64,000 nt of DNA from RYN-230 sp963837335 (GTDB taxonomy: Bacteria > Actinomycetota > Actinomycetes > Streptosporangiales > Streptosporangiaceae): assembly GCA_963837335.1 (NCBI GenBank), contig CAWINS010000011.1, forward strand, positions 62,001 through 126,000. The letters run 5' to 3'. Position 1 is the stretch's first letter. Each line of letters begins with the position of its first letter. Positions 20,494 through 29,120 of this stretch are shown here, one piece after another. The notes under the pieces are model-generated. The model saw only the letters and a program-made list of their open reading frames with translations, was not told where the DNA came from and did not search any database. A program made the position numbers and the translations under genes.

Positions 20494-21201
20494 TCAGCCG
20501 GCGAGGATCGCGGCCAGCACGGCGGCGGTGTCGGTGAGGTCGGGCAGGACGGCATCGGCGCCCGACGCCGTGAGGTCGGCCACCGAGAACTCCCCGGACG
20601 CGACCGCGACCGCCCGGGCCCCAGCCATCTGGGCGGCCTCGACGTCCAGGGGCGTGTCGCCCACCAGCACGGTGGCCGCCCCGCTGAAGTCGGCCCCGTA
20701 CGCCGCCGTGGCGCTGGCCCGGGCCAGCGGGACCAGGTCGGCCCGGATCTCATGGGCATCGCCGTAGGCGCCGACCCGCAGGTCCAGGTCGTGGTCGAGG
20801 CCCAGGGCGCCCAGCTTCACCTGGGCCATCACCCGCATGTTGCCGGTCAGCACCGATTGCACGAGGGGGCCGCCGTCCCAGGGCCCGGCGGCCAGCGCCC
20901 GGATCGCCTCGGCGGCGCCGGGCAGTACTCGTCCCTGCTCGCTGACCAGGTCCGCGACGCCCGGGGCCAGCTGCGCGAGGAGCCGCTGGAAGGCATCCAC
21001 CTGGGTCCGGGGGTGCGGCACGCCCGCCAGGGCCAGGGCCTCGAGCGCGATGGCCCGGTCGGTCCGGCCGGCCATCGACGGGGCGGCGGGCACGTCACGG
21101 CCGAACATCTCACCGAAGGCCAGCTGGTACGCCCGCCAGCCCGCGCGGCCCGCGTTGATCAGGGTGTGGTCCACATCCCACAGGACCAGGCGGCCGGGCA
21201 C
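20494..21201 (-). CDS. HAD-superfamily phosphatase
   Basis: 235 residues from a GTG at 21201. HAD motif I is DVDHTL (DxDxT, nucleophile Asp about residue 9). Motif II is in LVQSVLTGNM (the Thr/Ser). Motifs III and IV appear as KLGALGLDHDLDLRVGAYGD and ATVLVGDTPLDVEAAQMAGA, with the GDTPxD typical of phosphoglycolate-phosphatase-like members. The helical cap between motifs I and II holds MAGRTDRAIALEALALAG. It should dephosphorylate a small phosphorylated metabolite; the substrate is unknown. A soluble enzyme in a single-gene unit, followed by a tandem repeat. Confidence 0.87.
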   Translation of the reverse strand: MPGRLVLWDVDHTLINAGRAGWRAYQLAFGEMFGRDVPAAPSMAGRTDRAIALEALALAGVPHPRTQVDAFQRLLAQLAPGVADLVSEQGRVLPGAAEAIRALAAGPWDGGPLVQSVLTGNMRVMAQVKLGALGLDHDLDLRVGAYGDAHEIRADLVPLARASATAAYGADFSGAATVLVGDTPLDVEAAQMAGARAVAVASGEFSVADLTASGADAVLPDLTDTAAVLAAILAG

Positions 21202-21368
21202 GTCCGCGACGGTACCGCATCCCGGCCCCGGGCGGCCCGCGCGCGCCGCCCCGCCCGCTCGCCATCCCCGCCCGCAGCTGTCCGGCTGCGCGCGGCGTGG
21301 AGCGGCTGTCGGATGCCGGGACTAGACTCGCCGCGACGGGGAGCAGTGGCGAGCGGCGGAGGGTGCCA

Positions 21369-23348
21369 GTGGCGGGCCGGATCCGCGATGAGGACATCGC
21401 ACTCGTCCGCGAGAAGTCAGCCGTCGATGAGGTCGTCGGGGAGTACCTCCAGCTACGCAACGCGGGCGGCGGATCGCTGAAGGGACTATGCCCCTTCCAC
21501 GACGAGAAGACACCCTCGTTCAACGTCACCCCGGCCCGCGGCCTCTGGTACTGCTTCTCCTGTGCCAACGGCGGCGACGTCATCAAGTTCATCCAGCAGA
21601 TCGACAACCTGTCCTTCGTGGAATCGGTGGAGCGGCTGGCCGCCCGGGCCGGCATCGACCTGCGCTACGAGCAGGGCGGCCAGGTGCCGGGGCGGGAGCA
21701 CAGCCAGCGCCGCAGGCTGCTGGAGGCGCACAAGGCCGCCGCGGAGTACTACGCCGAGCAGTTGCGCTTGCCGGCCGCCGCCCCCGGCCGTGAGTTCCTG
21801 ACCGGGCGCGGCTTCACGCTGGCCGACGCGGAGCACTTCGGGGTGGGGTACGCGCCCGCCGAGTGGGAGGCGCTCACCCGGCACCTGCGTGGCCGGGGCT
21901 TCACCGAGCAGGAACTGCTGGCCGGGGGACTGGCCAGCCAGGGCCGCCGTGGGGCGATGGACCGGTTCCGCGGCCGCCTGATGTGGCCGATCCGGGACCT
22001 GACCGGGGACGTGATCGCGTTCGGCGCCCGCAAGCTCAACCCGGACGAGGACGGCCCGAAGTACCTGAACACGCCGGAGTCTCCCCTGTTCCACAAGAGC
22101 ACCGTGCTGTACGGGGCGGACCTGGCCAAACGCGAGATCGCCGCGCGCCGTCAGGCGGTCATCGTCGAGGGATACACCGACGTGATGGCCTGCCACCTGG
22201 CCGGTGTCGGGACCGCCGTGGCCACGAGCGGCACCTCATTCGGCGACGGGCACATCAAGATCCTCCGCCGGCTGCTGATGGACGCCGACCAGTTCCGCGG
22301 CGAGGTCATCTTCACCTTCGACGGAGACGCGGCCGGCCAGCGCGCGGTGCTGCGGGCCTTCGACCTCGAGGAGCATTTCGTCACCCAGACGTTCGTGGCG
22401 GTGCAGCGGGACGGCCTGGACCCGTGCGACCTGCGGCTGAAGCAGGGCAGCCAGGCCGTGCCGGACCTGATCGCGCAGCGGGTGCCGGTCTTCGAGTTCG
22501 CCATCCGCAGCGAGCTGGCCAAGCACAACCTGGACACCAACGAGGGACGGCTGGCGGCCCTGGACGCGGCAGCCCGGATCATCGCCAGGATCAAGGACCG
22601 CGGGCTGCGCGACCGCTACGCGGTCAGCCTGGACCGCTGGCTCGGGATGCTGAACGAGGAGTTCGTGCTGGCCCGGGTCCGCGAGCACGAAACCGGTCCG
22701 GACACCAGGCGGGGCGGCGGCCCCGGCCCGGCCCGCGGCGGCAGTCCAGGCCGCGGCGGCAGTTCAGGCCGGGGCGGCGGCCCGGCCCGGGGGAGTGGTC
22801 CGGGTGGCGCGCCAGCACGGACCGCGCCCGGGCGGGACGCCCCGGACGGGAATCCCTACGACGCGAACGACCCCGTGGTCAACCTGGAACGCCAGGCGCT
22901 CAAGCTGGCCATCCAGCGCCCGGCCCTGTGCGGCCCGGTCTTCGACATGCTGCAGAAGGACGATTTCAGCGTGCCGGTGCACGGCTCGGTCCGCGAGCTG
23001 ATCGCCGGTTGCGGGGGAGTGGCGGGCGCCGGAACCGACCGGGAATGGGCCGCCCGCCTGATCGACGCGGCCCCGAACGACCGGGCCCGGGAGTTCGTCA
23101 CCCGGCTCGCCGTGGAGCCGGTGGAGACACCACGGGCGGACGGCGAGGCGGACGCGCGGTATGCCGAGGAAGTACTGGCCCGGGTGGCGGAACTGGCGGT
23201 GAGCCGGCAGATCTCCACGCTGAAATCGCGTCTGCAGCGTCTGAACCCGACCGACAGCCAGAGTGACTACAACCGGACGTTCGGCGATCTGGTGGCGCTG
23301 GAGCAGCGCCGGAAGGCCCTCCTGGAGCGGGCTTCAGGCGCTCTGTAG
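21369..23348 (+). CDS. dnaG: DNA primase
   Basis: Makes RNA primers at the replication fork. GTG 21369 is preferred because GGAGG at 21358-21362 lies six bases away; GTG 21363 would touch it. The N-terminal zinc finger has Cys41, His44, Cys62 and Cys65 (CPFHDEKTPSF..CFSC). The TOPRIM core follows: VIVEGYTDVMACHLAGVGTA with its Glu, then FTFDGDAAGQRA with the paired Asp. A Gly/Arg/Pro-rich linker (GGGPGPARGGSPGRGG type) of about 60 residues precedes the C-terminal DnaB-binding region (NLERQALKLAIQRPALCGPV). About 659 residues and free of frameshifts. The primary sigma gene follows 147 bases later, the classical macromolecular-synthesis order. Confidence 0.95.
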   Translation: MAGRIRDEDIALVREKSAVDEVVGEYLQLRNAGGGSLKGLCPFHDEKTPSFNVTPARGLWYCFSCANGGDVIKFIQQIDNLSFVESVERLAARAGIDLRYEQGGQVPGREHSQRRRLLEAHKAAAEYYAEQLRLPAAAPGREFLTGRGFTLADAEHFGVGYAPAEWEALTRHLRGRGFTEQELLAGGLASQGRRGAMDRFRGRLMWPIRDLTGDVIAFGARKLNPDEDGPKYLNTPESPLFHKSTVLYGADLAKREIAARRQAVIVEGYTDVMACHLAGVGTAVATSGTSFGDGHIKILRRLLMDADQFRGEVIFTFDGDAAGQRAVLRAFDLEEHFVTQTFVAVQRDGLDPCDLRLKQGSQAVPDLIAQRVPVFEFAIRSELAKHNLDTNEGRLAALDAAARIIARIKDRGLRDRYAVSLDRWLGMLNEEFVLARVREHETGPDTRRGGGPGPARGGSPGRGGSSGRGGGPARGSGPGGAPARTAPGRDAPDGNPYDANDPVVNLERQALKLAIQRPALCGPVFDMLQKDDFSVPVHGSVRELIAGCGGVAGAGTDREWAARLIDAAPNDRAREFVTRLAVEPVETPRADGEADARYAEEVLARVAELAVSRQISTLKSRLQRLNPTDSQSDYNRTFGDLVALEQRRKALLERASGAL

Positions 23349-23495
23349 GCCGGACTGGAAGCGGGCTTTCTGGTCCCTTGGTGGGCGGAAGTCCGGGCGC
23401 GTTCGGGGCACGTCTGCTGCGGCAGCTGTCATCCGGTTGGGCTGTTGTGGCAGGTGAGCCGCGCAGACCGGCCTTCATATCGGGCAGAACGCTGA

Positions 23496-24728
23496 ATGCG
23501 TTACTTACCAATAGGTGACAAAATTAACGCCACCGTTACCCGGGGTTCGTGGCGCACACTGGTCTGCGTGACCCTTACGTTACTTCCCAGTGGCGGTCTG
23601 TCAGCGGAACAGGTGGCGGAGCTGGTCGCACGGGCCAGGGAACGCGGCACCGTTACCGCAGCTGACATCACGTCCGCACTAGATGCCGCAGACCTTCCGG
23701 CCGATGCTTTCGACAACGTCGTGCGCCTGCTTACCGACGAGGGCATCGAGATCGTCGATCCCCCGGCCGAGGAAGCGCCCGACGCCCCCCGGGGCGTCCC
23801 CGCCGATACCGGAACCCGGGCGGGCACCGGCGACCTCGTCCGCATCTACCTGCGTGAGATCGGCCGGGTGCCGTTGCTCACGGCGCAGGACGAGGTGGAG
23901 CTGGCGAAATCCATCGAGGCGGGGCTGTTCGCCGAGGAGAAACTGCAGGGCGGGTTCCCGGTGCTGGATGCGCACCGCGCGGAACTCGGCGAACTGGCCG
24001 ACTACGGACTGCGGGCCAAGCAGCGTCTCATCGAGGCCAACCTCCGGCTGGTCGTGTCCATCGCCAAGCGGTACATCGGGCGCGGGCTGGTTTTCCTCGA
24101 CCTGATCCAGGAGGGCAACCTCGGCCTGATCCGGGCGGTCGAGAAGTTCGACTACACCAAGGGTTACAAGTTCTCCACGTACGCCACCTGGTGGATCCGG
24201 CAGGCCATCACGCGCGCCATCGCGGACCAGGCCAGGACCATCCGGATCCCGGTGCACATGGTGGAGACCATCAACAAGATGGCCCGGGTGCAGCGCCAGC
24301 TGCACCAGGACCTGGGCCGGGAGGCCACGCCGGAGGAGATCGCCGCGGAGATGGGCCTGACCCCGGACCGGGTGGCCGAGATCCAGCGGATCGCGCAGGA
24401 GCCCGTCTCGCTGCAGTCCCCGATCGGCGAGGAAGACTCCGACCTGGGTGACTTCATCGAGGATGCGGACGCCGTGGTGCCCATCGAAGCCGCGGCCTTC
24501 ATCATGCTCCAGGACCAGCTGGAGCAGATCCTGGACACCCTCTCCCCACGGGAGCAGAAGATCATCCAGCTCCGGTTCGGCCTGATGGACGGGCATCCCC
24601 GGACGCTGGAAGAAGTCGGCCGGGAGTTCGGTGTCACCCGCGAGCGGATCCGGCAGATCGAGTCGAAGACGCTCGCCAAGCTCCGCCACCCCAGCCGGGC
24701 CCAGATGCTCCGGGAGTACCTGGGCTAG
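23496..24728 (+). CDS. principal (group 1/2) RNA polymerase sigma factor
   Basis: Directs RNA polymerase to housekeeping-type promoters. Region 1.1-like segment near the start (LTLLPSGGLSAEQVAELVAR); region 1.2 TGDLVRIYLREIGRVPLLTA; region 2 LRLVVSIAKRYIGRGLVFLD, then LIQEGNLGLIRAVEKFDYTK and YKFSTYATWWIRQAITRAIA (-10 recognition); region 3 IRIPVHMVETINKM; region 4 LSPREQKIIQLRFGLMDGHP with GVTRERIRQIESKTL (-35 recognition). ATG 23496 gives 410 residues; GTG 23568 (386 residues) is also possible, and neither has a clear ribosome site. The rather short N-terminus resembles the actinobacterial HrdB/SigA set. It follows dnaG, as in the dnaG-rpoD operon. Confidence 0.93.
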   Translation: MRYLPIGDKINATVTRGSWRTLVCVTLTLLPSGGLSAEQVAELVARARERGTVTAADITSALDAADLPADAFDNVVRLLTDEGIEIVDPPAEEAPDAPRGVPADTGTRAGTGDLVRIYLREIGRVPLLTAQDEVELAKSIEAGLFAEEKLQGGFPVLDAHRAELGELADYGLRAKQRLIEANLRLVVSIAKRYIGRGLVFLDLIQEGNLGLIRAVEKFDYTKGYKFSTYATWWIRQAITRAIADQARTIRIPVHMVETINKMARVQRQLHQDLGREATPEEIAAEMGLTPDRVAEIQRIAQEPVSLQSPIGEEDSDLGDFIEDADAVVPIEAAAFIMLQDQLEQILDTLSPREQKIIQLRFGLMDGHPRTLEEVGREFGVTRERIRQIESKTLAKLRHPSRAQMLREYLG

Positions 24729-25121
24729 CGCCTGCCCAGCCGTTACCGAGGTCCGGCAGCCTCAGGCTTTGCGGAGCAGCTCAGCGGCTTCGGCGACCTC
24801 GGTGGCCAGCTTGTCGAGGATGTCCGCTGCGGCATGAGCCTGGGATGCGGAGACCGGCATCCAGGTGACGAGCCGCTGCGATGATGTCAATTGGTGCGAT
24901 GCTCAGGCTCCCTGCGAGAGCTGGTCCGGCTGGCGGTGGCCCCAGTCGGCGCCTTGCGACGGAGGAGCAGGTCGGCGTCCCGAGTCGGGCGACCGCACGG
25001 TGAGCGTCAAGATCAGCGATCGAGTGATCAGGCATACCGTCATCGCAGCCACGTATACGGTAGTTCACCACCGTCTACGGCTATCTAAGCCCGTGGATCG
25101 CGGCAACGTACCGTGATCTTC
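24729..25121. other. 393-base gap between sigma factor and GntR gene
   Basis: Contains the short minus-strand remnant listed at 24762-24893. The rest is lower in GC, with no hairpin or gene that I can support. The AT-rich part at 25035-25090 (GTATACGGTAGTTCACC) is a candidate promoter region for the GntR gene. Confidence 0.4.
24762..24893 (-). pseudogene. C-terminal remnant of a small helical protein
   Basis: The minus strand reads QRLVTWMPVSASQAHAAADI, then LDKLATEVAEAAELLRKA and a TGA at 24762-24764. The piece is clearly amphipathic helix with good codon use, but upstream a stop follows within a few codons and no start with a ribosome site is seen (the in-frame ATG at about 24866 would give 34 residues). 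Likely the end of a lost gene, perhaps the divergent partner of the GntR gene. Family not recognised. Confidence 0.35.
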
Positions 25122-25346
25122 ATGCAGATCAAGCCGGGCCCAGTGCCGCCATGGCAGCAGGTCAGGGCGATCATCGTGGAGCGGATCGAGGCCGGCAGCT
25201 ACCCGCCGGGCGGTCGGCTGCCGTCGATCAGTGATCTAGCCGTGGAGTTCGGGGTGGCCCGCACCACCATCCAGAAGGCCACCGAATCCCTGCGAGATGA
25301 GGGCGTCATCCAGACGAGCCCGATGGGCATGTTCGTCTCTGCGTAG
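25122..25346 (+). CDS. GntR-type winged-helix protein, DNA-binding domain only
   Basis: 74 residues from ATG 25122 (MQIKPGPVPPWQQVRAIIVE). The frame can begin at 25113 but that adds only MIF. It carries the full GntR helix-turn-helix: IEAGSYPPGGRLPSISDLAV, then EFGVARTTIQKATESLRDEG and VIQTSPMGMFVS. There is no effector domain; the stop follows directly, so it either acts as a ligand-free repressor or is the stub of a longer regulator. Such short GntR proteins are common in actinobacteria. A very strong hairpin follows the stop. Confidence 0.75.
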   Translation: MQIKPGPVPPWQQVRAIIVERIEAGSYPPGGRLPSISDLAVEFGVARTTIQKATESLRDEGVIQTSPMGMFVSA

Positions 25347-25362
25347 CCCCGGCAATAAGACT

Positions 25363-25400
25363 GGCCCCGCCCGGCCCCTGGTCAGGGGCCGGGCGGGGCC
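25363..25400. terminator. strong bidirectional hairpin
   Basis: GGCCCCGCCCGGCCCCTG (25363-25380) is the exact inverse complement of 25383-25400, an 18-bp stem (effective loop larger). It separates the GntR gene from the convergent membrane-protein gene and can stop both transcripts. Confidence 0.8.
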
Positions 25401-25423
25401 GCTCGCGCGACGGCCCGCTTCCG

Positions 25424-26332
25424 TTAAGCCGGGCTGCCGGGTTCTGTGGGCGGGACACCCGGCCCGGCAGGAGCCGATCCTGGCCCGGCGGGCGGGACAT
25501 CCGGCCCCGGAGAGGCAGAACCCGGCGACCCGGGGGAGGCAGAACCCGGCCCCGGGTAGGCCGCGCCCGGCCCCGGGTAGGCCGTACCTGGCTCGGTGCC
25601 CGGCCCCGGATACGTGGCGTCCGGCCCGGCCGGCGGCCACTGGGCCTCGCCCGCGCCGCCCGGGCCGCCCCTCGCTTCGTGCGCCGCGGTGAGCCGGTAG
25701 TAGACCAGCGTCACCACGAGGGCCAGGAAGGGTGCGACCAGGGTGCCGGAAATGATGCTGCTGATCGCGTTCCTGGCCACCACCGGCAGGAATATCAGGA
25801 TGAGGCCGACCACGATGTCGAACACGATCAGGATCAGGAACACCAGCACGTAGGTGCCGAACACGTGCCATGCGTAGCCGCGGACGGTCCGCCAGCTCTT
25901 GCGGAACGAGCCGAACACACCCTCCCCGCCAATCACGATGCTGGGCACGATCAGCGACCAGAAGGTCAGCAGGATCAACCCGGGCACGATGATCAGCACG
26001 AACCCGATGGCGATCCCGATCCCGGCCAGGATGGACGCGATGATCACCGTGCCCAGGAACGGCAGCACCGCGCGCACCGTCTCGCCCAGGTTCAGGTCAA
26101 CCTGGCCGTCCCGGACGTCTTGCACCGCCTTGACCAAGGCGGCCTGGACCAAGAAGGCGGCCACCACGCTGACGATCCAGCCCAGGAACAACCCGATACT
26201 GCCGGCCAGGCCGAGCAACGCCGCGATGATGCCAGCCGCCACGTAGATCACGAAGGCGATCAGCAGGAAATGGGCCGCAAAACGCTTGTAATACGTCCAG
26301 GCTTCGCCTAGTACCCCAGATAGTGGACTCAT
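25424..26332 (-). CDS. polytopic membrane protein with Pro/Gly-rich tail (YciC-like)
   Basis: 302 residues from ATG 26332 (MSPLSGVLGEAWTYYKRFAA). About six membrane helices: LLIAFVIYVAAGIIAALLGL, FLGWIVSVVAAFLVQAALV, FLGTVIIASILAGIGIAIGF, ILLTFWSLIVPSIVIGG, YVLVFLILIVFDIVVGLILI and LVAPFLALVVTLVYYRLTAA. The amphipathic segment FRKSWRTVRGYAWHVFG between helices 4 and 5 resembles YciC-like and glycerophosphodiesterase-associated membrane domains. The last 85 residues are low-complexity repeats of PGPG and AYPGPG type, probably cytoplasmic. Function unknown. A hairpin and paired DnaA-like boxes lie upstream. Confidence 0.7.
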   Translation of the reverse strand: MSPLSGVLGEAWTYYKRFAAHFLLIAFVIYVAAGIIAALLGLAGSIGLFLGWIVSVVAAFLVQAALVKAVQDVRDGQVDLNLGETVRAVLPFLGTVIIASILAGIGIAIGFVLIIVPGLILLTFWSLIVPSIVIGGEGVFGSFRKSWRTVRGYAWHVFGTYVLVFLILIVFDIVVGLILIFLPVVARNAISSIISGTLVAPFLALVVTLVYYRLTAAHEARGGPGGAGEAQWPPAGPDATYPGPGTEPGTAYPGPGAAYPGPGSASPGSPGSASPGPDVPPAGPGSAPAGPGVPPTEPGSPA

Positions 26333-26416
26333 GGGCTGGTTATACCGTTGCCAATAGTGATCAAAACAATTCACAACAGGGCAGTCTGGGGTGGGTGTTT
26401 GCCCTGGTCAGATGCC

Positions 26417-26435
26417 TGTGGACAAGTTATCCTCA
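26417..26435. promoter_or_regulatory. pair of DnaA-box-like 9-mers
   Basis: TGTGGACAA at 26417-26425 is the inverse of TTGTCCACA, the high-GC actinobacterial DnaA box. One base on, TTATCCTCA at 26427-26435 differs from TTATCCACA by one base, facing the other way. The pair lies 85 bases upstream of the membrane-protein gene; a single pair does not make an origin. Confidence 0.35.
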
Positions 26436-26444
26436 GACGCCAAA

Positions 26445-26482
26445 CGGCCCGCCGGGCCGGCTTACGCCGGCCTGGCGGGCCG
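26445..26482. terminator. terminator hairpin after the YtxH-like gene
   Basis: CGGCCCGCCGGGCCGGC (26445-26461) pairs with 26466-26482 with one mismatch around loop TTAC. It follows the stop of the minus-strand YtxH-like gene at 26528. Confidence 0.8.
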
Positions 26483-26527
26483 CTTGTGCAGGCCTCCCGG
26501 CCACCCATCTGGTGGCCAGTCAGGTGG

Positions 26528-26872
26528 CTAGCTGCTCGTTCCCGGCGCGCCGGGCGTGCCGCTGTACGTGCCACCCTGCGAGTGGCCGTTGGCCTCCCGC
26601 GCCCGGAAACCCGGGACGCGCTCACCGAGGGGCGCGACCGTGCTCTTGGCCTTCTCGGTCAGCCGGGGGACCCGCTCCATCGCCTTGTCCTTGGCCGACT
26701 TGGCCAGGCCGGCGGCCTGAGCCTGCGCGGCCCCGGCCGCCTGCTGCATCGCTGGACTGTCCGCGGCCTTGCGGGCCAGCTTCTTCAACTGCTCGTAACG
26801 CTCCCGGCCCGCCCGCGCGCCGACGATGAAACCGACGGCAAGGCCGGCGAAGAACGTGAACCGGTACCGCAT
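26528..26872 (-). CDS. YtxH-like small membrane-anchored protein
   Basis: 114 residues from ATG 26872 (MRYRFTFFAGLAVGFIVGAR), better than the longer frame to 26968, whose extra residues look non-coding. One N-terminal membrane helix with the GxxxGFxxGAR pattern is followed by AGRERYEQLKKLARKAADSP and alanine-rich amphipathic helix to about residue 75, then a glycine-rich end. This is the arrangement of YtxH/DUF-type stress proteins in actinobacteria; the role is unknown. A terminator follows. Confidence 0.75.
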   Translation of the reverse strand: MRYRFTFFAGLAVGFIVGARAGRERYEQLKKLARKAADSPAMQQAAGAAQAQAAGLAKSAKDKAMERVPRLTEKAKSTVAPLGERVPGFRAREANGHSQGGTYSGTPGAPGTSS

Positions 26873-27045
26873 CTGGTTACCTCTCTCAACGGTGTCAACT
26901 GCGCCAGGGTGGACCTTCCCCTGATGTTCAGCCGTATTCCAGGTTACGCGCCGGCAAATAACCGGCACCTGCCCCGCGCCCTCGCCACCTGCCCCGGCCC
27001 TCGCCGCGTGTCTCCCCGCGCGGCTGCGCCGCGTGACCCCGCCAC

Positions 27046-27070
27046 GGGTAGCGCCCTGGGTGCGCTACCC
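27046..27070. terminator. hairpin upstream of tRNA-Asn
   Basis: GGGTAGCGC (27046-27054) pairs with GCGCTACCC (27062-27070) around a 7-base loop, followed by TTATG. It may end transcripts that would enter the tRNA gene, or be part of its control region. Confidence 0.45.
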
Positions 27071-27128
27071 TTATGCGCGGCGCAAACAGCTAGCTGGGTT
27101 CATGATCCGGCTCGCGTTGCCGCCTCAA

Positions 27129-27201
27129 TCTGGGGTAGCTCAATCGGCAGAGCAAGCGGCTGTTAACCGCTAGGTTGCGAGTTCGAGTCTCGCCCCCAGA
27201 G
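27129..27201 (+). tRNA. tRNA-Asn (GTT)
   Basis: Full cloverleaf: acceptor TCTGGGG (27129-27135) pairs with CCCCAGA (27194-27200), discriminator G at 27201. The anticodon arm is AGCGG-CTGTTAA-CCGCT with anticodon GTT at 27162-27164. The T arm holds GTTCGAGTC. No CCA is encoded. D arm GCTC..GAGC. The 3' end shows no duplicated segment or integrase nearby, so it does not mark an integrated element here. Confidence 0.95.
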
Positions 27202-27270
27202 CGACATCCTGGCGTTCGCCCGCCGGGCCTGACCGGTCCAGGGCATGGCGCAGCAGGCCTGCGAACGCAC

Positions 27271-27301
27271 GATGGCCGGCGGAGAATTCCCGCCGGCCAT
27301 C
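27271..27301. terminator. bidirectional hairpin between tRNA-Asn and the MFS gene
   Basis: GATGGCCGGCGG (27271-27282) is the exact inverse of CCGCCGGCCATC (27290-27301), with a 7-base loop. It serves the tRNA on the + strand and the MFS gene ending at 27340 on the minus strand. Confidence 0.85.
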
Positions 27302-27339
27302 GTTGTGTTCCGGTAACGCGGCCAGCCAGGCCGCGCCGG

Positions 27340-28974
27340 TTACCTTAACTCGACCTCGATCGCCTCCCGGGTGACCAGCGTCGCCAGCCGGGCTGTCCAG
27401 CTGGGTCTGGGCCCCGGCCAGGTCCGCGCGCTTCACCCGGACGAAGGCGATGGACACGATCAGGGCGATCAGCATGATCCCGGCTGACACCTCGAACCCC
27501 CGGGAGAACCCGATCGACAGCGCGTGGTCGTAGATCGCCGTGGCGGCTGACTTCGCCTGGGCGGCGGAGACGTGCACCGGATGGCCGGCCTTGGCGGCGG
27601 TGGCGGCGGCCGCCTTCGCGGCCTCGGCCGAGTGCCGCGCGGTGTTGGCCACCACGGTCCAGGCCACGGTGCCGAGCAGGGCCAGCCCGATCGAGCCGCC
27701 GACCTGCTGGCCGACGTTGGGCAGGCTGGCCGCCAGGCCCGGCGTCCCGCTCCGGGACCCGGTTCAGGGCGATCAGGGTCACGGGCATGAACAGCATGCC
27801 CAGCCCGGCCGCGGTGACCAGCATCGGGCCGAGCAGCCCCCCGGCGTACGTGCTGTGCTCGTTGATCCGCGACAGCCAGAACATCCCGCCGGAGGCGATC
27901 ACCGACCCGGCGATCAGCAGCGGCCGGGCCCCGATCCGGGGCACCAGCTGGGCGCTGACCCCGGCCATCACCATGATGGTGGCGACCATCGGCAGGTAGC
28001 CGATGCCGGTCTTCAGGGCGCTGTAGCCCCAGACCGTCTGCACGAAGATGGTCAGGAAGAAGAACATCCCGAACATCGCGGTCCCGATGCACAGCATGAT
28101 CAGGTTGGCCGCCGACCGGTCCCGGTTGCGGAAGATCCGCAACGGCATCAGCGCGTGCGGGCTGCGCGACTCGATGAAGACAAACGACACCAGCAGCACG
28201 ACCGCGGCCGCGAGCGAGACGATGACCTTGGTGTCACCCCAGTGCGAGACGCCGTTCGGGCTGGTGGCTGCGCTGGTCAGGCCGTAGACCAGGGCGGCCA
28301 GGCCCAGCGTGCTGGTGATGGCGCCCGGCAGGTCGAACCGGCCCGGCCGCCGTTCGGACTCGGCCAGGGCCCGCGGCGCCATCAGCGCGACCACGATCCC
28401 GATCGGGACGTTGACGAAAAACACCCAGCGCCAGGACAGGTAGGTGGTGAGCACGCCGCCGGCGATCAGGCCGACCGCGGCGCCGCCGATGCTCATCGCG
28501 GCGTAGACACCCATGGCCCGGTTCCGCGGCGGCCCTTCCGGGAAGGTGGTGGTGATCAGGGACAGGGCCGTCGGGGCGACGATGGCGCCGCCGACCCCCT
28601 GTAGCGCGCGGGCGCGCCAGCAGCCACGCCTGGGTGGTGGCGAAGCCGCCGAGCAGGGACGCCACCGAGAACAGGATGATCCCGGCGATGAACACGCGGC
28701 GCCGGCCGAGGATGTCCCCGGCCCGGCCGCCCAGCAGCAGCAAGCCGCCGAAGGTCAGTGCGTAGGCGTTGACGACCCATTCCAGGCCGGTACCGGAAAA
28801 TCCGAGCGCCTTCTCGATGTCAGGGAGTGCGACGTTGACGATCGTCGCGTCAAGCACCACCATGAGCTGTGCGGTGGCGATGACCACCAGGGCCAGGCCT
28901 AGATGTCGTTGGACAGGGCCGGCGGCCGCGCCACGTGCGGTGGCGCCCCCGGCCGCGGGCTGTGTGGAGCTCAT
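27340..28974 (-). CDS. MFS drug-efflux transporter, DHA2 (EmrB/QacA) family, three frameshifts
   Basis: About 544 residues and 14 membrane helices, a proton-driven exporter of hydrophobic compounds. The N-terminus at 28974 shows HLGLALVVIATAQLMVVLD with DATIVNVALPDIEK, the DHA2 motif, then GGRAGDILGRRRVF (motif A). Shifts of one base occur near 28605 (QAWLLA to RALQGVGGAIVAPTALSLIT), near 27745 (ALNRVPERDAG to LPNVGQQVGGSIGLALLG) and near 27395 (QLDSP to LATLVTREAIEVELR), each restoring the family pattern. The end at TAA 27340-27342 follows the third. The MarR gene lies 146 bases upstream on the same strand, and its operator-like repeats sit beyond that. All three shifts are probably sequence indels. 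Confidence 0.83.
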
Positions 28975-29120
28975 GCCGTCTCCTTGTCAGGGCATAGTTA
29001 ACCAAGGCCGCGGCGGCTCCGCCGCGTGCGTACGTATGGGGGACGAAAAGAGAGGCCGCCACTCATCGGCGTGCGCTCCGGCCGCTGCGCCGCGGCCAGG
29101 GAGCAATTCGGTGCGGCTGG

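Noticed and set aside
26417..26435. Origin of replication
   Set aside because: Only two DnaA-like boxes; the sliding-clamp gene in the window is a paralogue and dnaA, recF and gyrB are absent.
27129..27301. tRNA-Asn as the attachment site of an integrated element
   Set aside because: No integrase, excisionase or duplicated tRNA end lies within several kb. The flanking genes are ordinary.
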